Assembly (NCBI RefSeq): GCF_900111115.1
Contig: NZ_FOGD01000007.1
Span: 62,001-126,000, forward strand
Direction of reading: 5' to 3'
Source of the DNA: Giesbergeria anulus
GTDB taxonomy: Bacteria; Pseudomonadota; Gammaproteobacteria; Burkholderiales; Burkholderiaceae_C
DNA: 64,000 nucleotides
The first letter of the stretch is position 1, and every line of letters starts with the position of its first letter. This document shows, piece by piece, positions 59,071 through 64,000 of the stretch. The notes under the pieces were generated by a model. That model did not search any database and was not told the DNA's origin. It was given only the letters and a program-made list of their open reading frames with translations. Position numbers and translations under genes: made by a program.

Positions 59071-60055
59071 TTATTCTCCTCTAATTAAGCAAGGCTACTC
59101 TAATTATAGGGAGGCATATAATCCAAATGCCAAGGTTGTTTACGAAAGTGGCGATGCGCTGCTAACGACATCCCATGCCGATCTTTCACTAGAAAGAGTG
59201 AAATTTTTTGTTCCTCCCGGAACTAAGCGTTTCACGGTAAGTTTCTTAACCTACTTGAGTTCGCAAGAGTCTAAAGCCACTGGTCGATTTCGGGATGTAC
59301 CTACTAAAACAGCATCTGATGTTCAATCCGCGACGATGATTCGGAATACATCAAACACATTAGAAAGATTGGTGGCTGGAGAAGAATTGCCGTTTTACTC
59401 TCCGGGTGGAAGTGGTAATCTGGGAATTTCAGAACCTTACCAATTTGACACTTTTCAGGTAAATTCAGGAGGGTATATTTATTTGCATATACTTTCCGTT
59501 CCGGGGGGAATGGTGAAGACACTGCAAACCAGAATGGTTGTAGATGAAGTCTGCTATCGTAGTTGGTATGCGAATGCTAAATGGGATGCCCAAGGTAATC
59601 CAGACGAAAATGCCACCCACACCTGTGCAGGCAGCACAGGTGGTGGCAGCAGTGGTGGTGGAAACCAAGTCACCACGGCAGAGATTTCAGGGAAATCGGA
59701 AACTGTAGATGCCAATGGGAATTTGGTTATGAATTTCACGCTCAAGCGCCCTGCAAGCGAAACCAAAAGTACAAATCGAACCAGCTTCTGGATCGCAGCT
59801 TATGTGCCCGCAGGATTTCTACCCGAAGAAGCGTGGTTTTTCTTAACCCAAAGTGGGTGGTCGCAGTTGCTTTCGACAAATCCTTATGCGGTGGCTTATC
59901 GGAAATCGGAAACGCCCGTTGCGGAAAAAGTCTTCACTGTCTCTACGGGCCTGCCTGTAGCCGAGATGCGAAACTTTAATGCCAAATTGCACTTCGGGTA
60001 CATGGGTAGCGATGGCGGATTCAAAGATATGGGGATGATTTGGTCTAGCAATTGA
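58994..60055 (+). CDS. Secreted two-domain hypothetical protein, 353 aa
   Basis: ATG 58994 follows GGAGTTTTTC and starts a clear signal peptide (MKKKTIIALLSLCALITQVA, cleavage near AAE). The mature protein has a beta-rich domain (about 25-195), a Gly/Ser linker (STGGGSSGGGN) and a second beta domain (about 215-353, FWIAAYVPAGFLPEEAWFFL). It should be periplasmic or surface exposed. The layout recalls adhesin- or pilus-associated proteins, but no family is recognised. Confidence 0.75.
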   Translation: MKKKTIIALLSLCALITQVAAEQKSDYSPLIKQGYSNYREAYNPNAKVVYESGDALLTTSHADLSLERVKFFVPPGTKRFTVSFLTYLSSQESKATGRFRDVPTKTASDVQSATMIRNTSNTLERLVAGEELPFYSPGGSGNLGISEPYQFDTFQVNSGGYIYLHILSVPGGMVKTLQTRMVVDEVCYRSWYANAKWDAQGNPDENATHTCAGSTGGGSSGGGNQVTTAEISGKSETVDANGNLVMNFTLKRPASETKSTNRTSFWIAAYVPAGFLPEEAWFFLTQSGWSQLLSTNPYAVAYRKSETPVAEKVFTVSTGLPVAEMRNFNAKLHFGYMGSDGGFKDMGMIWSSN

Positions 60056-60144
60056 TGGTGCGTCTACCGTGAGGCTTTGGATGCACTAGCCGCACTCGCA
60101 TAGTCCACCATGCCCCAACCAAGGCAGGTGCGCTCCTCCAGAAC

Positions 60145-60166
60145 AACCGGCCAAATTTGGCCGGTC
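60145..60166. repeat. Dispersed palindrome, copy 14
   Basis: Core intact, first outer base A. Followed by eight T after C, so terminator-like, 89 nt after the secreted protein's stop. The remaining 60167-60338 stretch shows no gene. Confidence 0.93.
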
Positions 60167-60338
60167 TTTTTTTTGCCGCGATGATCCCAAGGCCACAGCC
60201 CCTTGCAGGCAATGGCCTCCTGGTCACAATGACGTGAGCCTTCAAACTTGCATTGGGCATTTTGGAGCTTAGGATTGGGCTGTAGCTATCGCATTGCATT
60301 GCCAGACAACACAGGCAGAACCCCAAGGACACCCATCC

Positions 60339-60767
60339 ATGCCAAATTCCAAAGCGCGTATCACCGAAATCCGGCCAGCAGGCCCCGATCATCAAGTTCT
60401 GACCGTCGAAGGCAGCAAAAGCTCCAGCTATCGGCGCGAACCATGCCCTGATTGCCCTTGGTGCAAAGATTCGACTGGCATTTTTCCCGCAGAAGCATTC
60501 CGGCATTCGGCCTGCACGGCCTTTGATCTGAGCCGCAACATTTTTTCCTGCCACCAGTCTGGATCGAAGAAACCAGCCATTTGCGCGGGATTTTTGCTCA
60601 ACGGTGCTGCAAACAATTTGAGCGTGCGGCTGAAACTGCATAAAGGAGAGATCGCTGACGATGTGGTCGATGGTGGCCGCGAGTTGCACGAAAGTTATCG
60701 GGCAATGGCGATTGCCAACGGTGTGCCCGAGAATGATCCAGCACTGGCTCGTTGCCGGGATGCGTAA
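60339..60767 (+). CDS. DUF6283-like protein, 142 aa
   Basis: The segment CPDCPWCKDSTGIFPAEAFR, then FSCHQSGSKKPAICAGF, is the DUF6283 pattern known from phage and plasmid proteins, with Cys/His ligands for a metal. Role unknown. AAGGA lies nine bases upstream of ATG 60339. The next gene's ATG follows its stop directly. Confidence 0.75.
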   Translation: MPNSKARITEIRPAGPDHQVLTVEGSKSSSYRREPCPDCPWCKDSTGIFPAEAFRHSACTAFDLSRNIFSCHQSGSKKPAICAGFLLNGAANNLSVRLKLHKGEIADDVVDGGRELHESYRAMAIANGVPENDPALARCRDA

Positions 60768-61151
60768 ATGCTAGACCACCAGAAATTGGCCGATTGGCTG
60801 ACCCCGCTCGATCAGCTTGCTTTGGAATGCGACGGGTTGACGCGAGTAGTGTCTGCCTTGCTCACACGCGAAGGAATCGGGCATCAGGCGCACCAAGGGA
60901 TGTTGCAGACCTCGCAAGGCCGTATTCTGCATTGCTGGGTTGAGCTGCCTGACGGGGCCATCTGCGACCTTCGTGCGAGGATGTGGCTTGGCGATGATGC
61001 GCCGCACGGCATCTTTCATCCAGACGAGAGCACTCACTACGAGAGTTGGGGGCAGCTAAAAAAAATTGAAATCAAAAACTCAAGAATTTTTCAATTTATT
61101 TTCGGTATCGACCTGAAATCTTATCCATTACTTGTTTGTTCAAAAAGGTAA
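60768..61151 (+). CDS. Conserved phage/plasmid hypothetical protein, 127 aa
   Basis: The core HCWVELPDGAICDLRARMWL...HGIFHPDE is a conserved motif of small proteins in phage and conjugative elements; the H...D pattern in a beta context recalls a papain-like or transglutaminase-like fold, which is conjecture. The start ATG abuts the previous TAA. Confidence 0.65.
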   Translation: MLDHQKLADWLTPLDQLALECDGLTRVVSALLTREGIGHQAHQGMLQTSQGRILHCWVELPDGAICDLRARMWLGDDAPHGIFHPDESTHYESWGQLKKIEIKNSRIFQFIFGIDLKSYPLLVCSKR

Positions 61152-61155
61152 AATT

Positions 61156-61395
61156 ATGAAAATCAAAGAAGCACTAATAAAAAATCTCGCAAAATCGGTG
61201 TCTATTGTCGGATTTTTTGCATTTTCCTTTCTTTTTACCCCTTTTCTTTCTCAAAATAAACAATTGCTGTGACAGATTGGATTCTGGACTTTTGCGGCAA
61301 CCGGATTTGCAACATCGATAATGAATTCTTCTTCAAATTGCATATCTTTTTTAAGTTATTCTGACTTTCCTAATAATTACTCACGAATTCCATAA
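61156..61395 (+). pseudogene. Small membrane protein gene with an in-frame TGA
   Basis: The frame MKIKEALIKNLAKSVSIVGF...SQNKQLL stops at TGA (61270-61272) but continues QIGFWTFAATGFATSIM to TAA at 61395. The second part matches KKIGFWSSVAIGVGTSI in the intact paralogue at 61809, so the TGA replaces a coding position. The first part also resembles 11493. Confidence 0.6.
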
Positions 61396-61499
61396 GATGA
61401 AAGAAATCAAGCGAAATCTCGTTGCTGGAGTGGAGATCGAAAAATAATACTTTTGTGGTAATATATTAGAGAGTGTTAAATGAGAAAACTGGAGGTTTT

Positions 61500-61775
61500 A
61501 TGAGTGCAAAAAAAGCAGCAATGGCGTTGCTGAATAATGATGTAGAATTGGCCGCTTTTGCCAAAAGTCTTGAGGCTCCTTCATGGGAAAACAGCAAAGA
61601 AGTTATCGAATATCTACAAGAGAACGTCATGAATACTTGGACGCTTACCCTAGTTGCTGACGCCACAGGATTTACTGAAGAACAAATCATTGCTGCACTA
61701 TTGCATACTGATCAACTCAAGGTCGGCTCCACTTGCATATGCAAAGGAATCGCTAAAGAAATGTTTAATGCCTAA
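61500..61775 (+). CDS. Hypothetical protein, 91 aa
   Basis: CTGGAGGTTTT precedes ATG 61500, and TAATAT at 61459-61464 could be a -10 box. Helical protein (SAKKAAMALLNNDVELAAFA) ending with two Cys (STCICKG). No family. Confidence 0.65.
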   Translation: MSAKKAAMALLNNDVELAAFAKSLEAPSWENSKEVIEYLQENVMNTWTLTLVADATGFTEEQIIAALLHTDQLKVGSTCICKGIAKEMFNA

Positions 61776-61808
61776 AAATTAAAAATTAAAAAGTAATCAA
61801 GGAAGATC

Positions 61809-62261
61809 ATGTTAAACAAGCAAAATCCATTTCAAATTCTGGCAAAAGCAGTGATAATCGTAGGGGTAGTTGCACTTGTTTTTCTTTTACCTCCATTTTT
61901 TATCGAGAACAGCGATTGGTTGAAAAAAATTGGATTCTGGAGTTCTGTGGCAATTGGTGTTGGTACATCCATCCTTTTTCCTTGGGTTTGGCTCACAAGA
62001 AAGCAAATCACACTTGCGGAAGCCGAAAAAAGCAAAAAACTCGCAAGACTGCGTAAATCCATGTATTTCACAGCCGTCCTTGTTTTTGTTCTTCACTGCA
62101 ATATCTTGACATCCATTTGTTCCAACTTTGGGCAGCTTGGCTCTCTTGGTCGCTACGAAAATTTTGCGGCCTATGGAATGATTGTGTCCGCCGCTATGCA
62201 ATTTGCTTCTTTGGCTATGGATGCTCTTAAATCTTGGTTCTTTAATGGTGATGAGATTTGA
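61809..62261 (+). CDS. Multi-pass membrane protein, 150 aa
   Basis: Hydrophobic segments at about 9-29, 41-62, 82-100 and 115-140 suggest four membrane spans. The N-terminal half is the intact version of the broken gene at 61156. AAGGAAGATC precedes the ATG. Function unknown. Confidence 0.7.
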   Translation: MLNKQNPFQILAKAVIIVGVVALVFLLPPFFIENSDWLKKIGFWSSVAIGVGTSILFPWVWLTRKQITLAEAEKSKKLARLRKSMYFTAVLVFVLHCNILTSICSNFGQLGSLGRYENFAAYGMIVSAAMQFASLAMDALKSWFFNGDEI

Positions 62262-62308
62262 CTTTGCAGATGATTTGCTAAAATAAAGCAACCTCCCGAA
62301 GGAAAATT

Positions 62309-62536
62309 ATGCCCCGATTCCGCAAACCACCGAAGTACGATATTGCCAATTCGATCCAAGTCTGGGTCGAAGATCGGAAACTGTACGCTTTTCCCGATAG
62401 CCAATTGGTCGTCCAAGAAGTTTGCGGACGTGCGGGAAAAACAGTTTGTCGGCCTGTAACCATCAAGCAAATTGAGGCGCAGGCACTTTCTCGTGCAGCA
62501 GAAAAAGTAGGGGTAGAACAAAATTCTCATCCCTGA
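62309..62536 (+). CDS. Hypothetical protein, 75 aa
   Basis: GAAGGAAAATT precedes the ATG. Start MPRFRKPPKYDIANSIQVWV; basic and compact. No family recognised. It ends 1 nt before the next start. Confidence 0.6.
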   Translation: MPRFRKPPKYDIANSIQVWVEDRKLYAFPDSQLVVQEVCGRAGKTVCRPVTIKQIEAQALSRAAEKVGVEQNSHP

Positions 62537-62537
62537 A

Positions 62538-62801
62538 ATGTTATTCATCAGCGAAGCAATCCAAGTCGATGCAGCCCAAGCTACAGTCTGGGTACACGCG
62601 CCAGACGGCAGCACCGTAGGCCGGTTTTCCAAGCGCTTTGGCATGGACGTTCACACCACCGTGACGGCCCAAATGGCGGGTGCGTCCCAGTGCCTCAATT
62701 GCACTCACGAGCCAGCGGGTGCGCGGGAATGGCACCTGTTCTGCGATCTCATCTGGCAGCACTACCAGATCGATGTGCCAAGAAGCTTACTTCAGTTCTG
62801 A
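62538..62801 (+). CDS. Conserved phage-type hypothetical protein, 87 aa
   Basis: The motif VGRFSKRFGMDVHTTVTAQM...CLNCTH is common in small phage/plasmid proteins (typically G-I-D-V-H-x-T and C-x2-C-T-H). Probably metal binding; function not known. Coupled to the preceding gene. Confidence 0.7.
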   Translation: MLFISEAIQVDAAQATVWVHAPDGSTVGRFSKRFGMDVHTTVTAQMAGASQCLNCTHEPAGAREWHLFCDLIWQHYQIDVPRSLLQF

Positions 62802-62879
62802 GCCAGCGGAAACGGCTTAGATAAAGTTGCGGATAAAAAAACGATTGATCCGCACACTAAACCTCCAACTTTTACCAAA

Positions 62880-63209
62880 ATGATCGAAGACTACCTCAAT
62901 ACCAACAATGCAAAATCACTGATTTTTCCAGAAATAGGTTTTCTAGGAACAATTGCATTGGGAAGCATCCGTATTGGTATAGATGCAACTCTATTCATAA
63001 TATACGGCTCCATGAAAGTTGCAGTCGTATTTTTTGTTACAGCCCTATTCGTGGAGAAGATACTGAAATTCGCAGAAATCAGAGGTAACAAAAAAACTAA
63101 CTATTGGCTGGAAAAAGCAGTGGATACTAAGGATAAGGTCGGGTGCATTGTCTTGTGGCTTTTGGCCCATTGTTTGATTATTGCGATGTTGCGCACAGTG
63201 AGCCAGTAA
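62880..63209 (+). CDS. Membrane protein, 109 aa
   Basis: Hydrophobic segments at about 15-40, 44-62 and 88-105 suggest three membrane spans; a charged loop with ILKFAEIRGNKK lies between. No family recognised. Confidence 0.6.
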   Translation: MIEDYLNTNNAKSLIFPEIGFLGTIALGSIRIGIDATLFIIYGSMKVAVVFFVTALFVEKILKFAEIRGNKKTNYWLEKAVDTKDKVGCIVLWLLAHCLIIAMLRTVSQ

Positions 63210-63211
63210 AG

Positions 63212-63449
63212 ATGTTGCCGCAAGAATTACCCGACAAGCCAAAAGTTATGAACTGGAAAACTTGGACAGAGGAACTGTGCTGCACTTCGCAACAGGCCGT
63301 GGCTGATTTACTGCGGGGAGCGGCCCGCATTCACCTCTACGAGCGACTACCGCCGCACGGAATTCCTGTTGGCCGTGCAGCCTCTTGATGGCCGCCTAGT
63401 GGCCCGCCGCATCTTGTTGAGTGAACAATTGAAGTACCCCGCGATTTGA
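63212..63449 (+). pseudogene. Frameshifted paralogue of the gene at 21114
   Basis: NWKTWTEELCCTSQQAVADL...YERLPPH matches the 21114 protein, then the frame ends at 63388. In another frame from about 63351 the match resumes with TEFLLAVQPLDGRLVARRIL to TGA 63449. A single indel near 63350 explains the break. Confidence 0.65.
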
Positions 63450-63473
63450 TCCAATTTGACGGAGTTTTGGAAA

Positions 63474-63953
63474 ATGGATAAAGCGATACCCTCATCGACA
63501 ACGGCATCTCAACTGGTAGACGCCTTGCGAATAGTTGCATCAGCGGCATTCACTGTTTTGAAGTGGGTCGCATGGCTAGTTTCTATTGCCGCTTTCGCAT
63601 TTCTAGTGTTTCATATCGCCCGCAGTCTTGGGGACTACCTTGTGGCGCTAGATAAAATTACCGTGATAGCAATAATTCCAGGCTTCTGCTTTTTCTCATG
63701 GACGATGACGTTATCCTGCATAAAGATGCCTCCAGAAAATAAGTTCTTGTTTTTTCTGAAGTTTTTCTCGATTGCATTTCCATCGCTCATATTTTTAGCT
63801 GGACTATTTATTACTCTCCCCGTACCCAATGGCAAAGATTACATCGTTCTTCTGCCATTGATCAGTGTGATGAATTTATCGATTCAGTTGGTTGTATTGT
63901 ATTTATTGAGGGTGTACGGTAACAAATACTTTGAAAGTTCGACAAAGGATTGA
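63474..63953 (+). CDS. Multi-pass membrane protein, 159 aa
   Basis: ATG 63474 with GGAG upstream; TTG 63456 is an alternative. Four hydrophobic segments (about 28-52, 62-80, 92-112, 122-145) predict an inner-membrane protein. No family recognised. Confidence 0.65.
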   Translation: MDKAIPSSTTASQLVDALRIVASAAFTVLKWVAWLVSIAAFAFLVFHIARSLGDYLVALDKITVIAIIPGFCFFSWTMTLSCIKMPPENKFLFFLKFFSIAFPSLIFLAGLFITLPVPNGKDYIVLLPLISVMNLSIQLVVLYLLRVYGNKYFESSTKD

Positions 63954-63982
63954 AGCTATAATAAAATTTATACAGATCAAGT

Positions 63983-63999
63983 CCTCAATAATCTTGAGG
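63983..63999 (+). terminator. Stem-loop at window end
   Basis: CCTCAA and TTGAGG around a 5-nt loop, 30 nt after the last gene; the downstream T-run, if any, is outside the window. Confidence 0.4.
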
Positions 64000-64000
64000 G

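Overview
The window reads as part of a large conjugative plasmid or integrative element from a Gram-negative proteobacterium, most likely a betaproteobacterium of the Burkholderiales. This is inferred from the IS66/IS3 types, the codon usage and the style of the phage- and plasmid-type small proteins. No rRNA, tRNA or CRISPR array was seen.

Layout. (1) 0-12.8 kb is a long, mostly + strand run of small, tightly spaced accessory genes. Recognisable members are a PAP2 acid phosphatase, RdgC, a DUF2786 protein and a cytosine-C5 methyltransferase that shares its DNA with a second long frame. (2) 12.8-20.1 kb is a - strand DNA-metabolism block: Toprim-type primase, SSB, an SbcC-like ATPase and an SbcD-like nuclease. 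An AcaB/DUF1845-like gene diverges from it. (3) 21-24.5 kb is another + strand run of small zinc-binding proteins. (4) 24.6-29.4 kb (- strand) holds a DUF4400 membrane protein, a TraD/VirD4 coupling protein split at its P-loop by an intein, and a TraI_2-like protein, in the gene order of SXT/IncC-type conjugation modules. (5) 29.5-32 kb holds a structured RNA resembling HEARO/omega RNA without iscB, a coiled-coil protein and an FlhD/FlhC-like (SetDC/AcaDC-like) activator pair. (6) 34-38 kb holds parA, parB and a winged-helix protein that may be the replication initiator. (7) About 38.5-54.4 kb is an inserted island: tyrosine integrase, IS66 and IS3 debris, a five-gene GTPase-associated conflict system ending in a caspase-like protease, and a Septu-like ptuAB pair. 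(8) 54.7-64 kb returns to backbone with small phage-like genes, a UvrD-type helicase and a secreted protein.

A 20-bp perfect palindrome, ACCGGCCAAATTTGGCCGGT, occurs 14 times. Thirteen copies lie outside genes, usually just downstream of a stop codon, and one is inside a coding region. None occurs between 38.36 and 54.69 kb, which independently outlines the island. It looks like a dedicated REP-like or site-specific element of this replicon.

How the parts fit: FlhDC-like and AcaB-like regulators probably control the transfer genes. ParAB, the putative initiator, primase, SSB, SbcCD-like proteins and RdgC serve replication, partition and recombination. The island adds anti-phage or abortive-infection functions. 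Functions are assigned from motifs and remembered family sequences only; no database search was possible.
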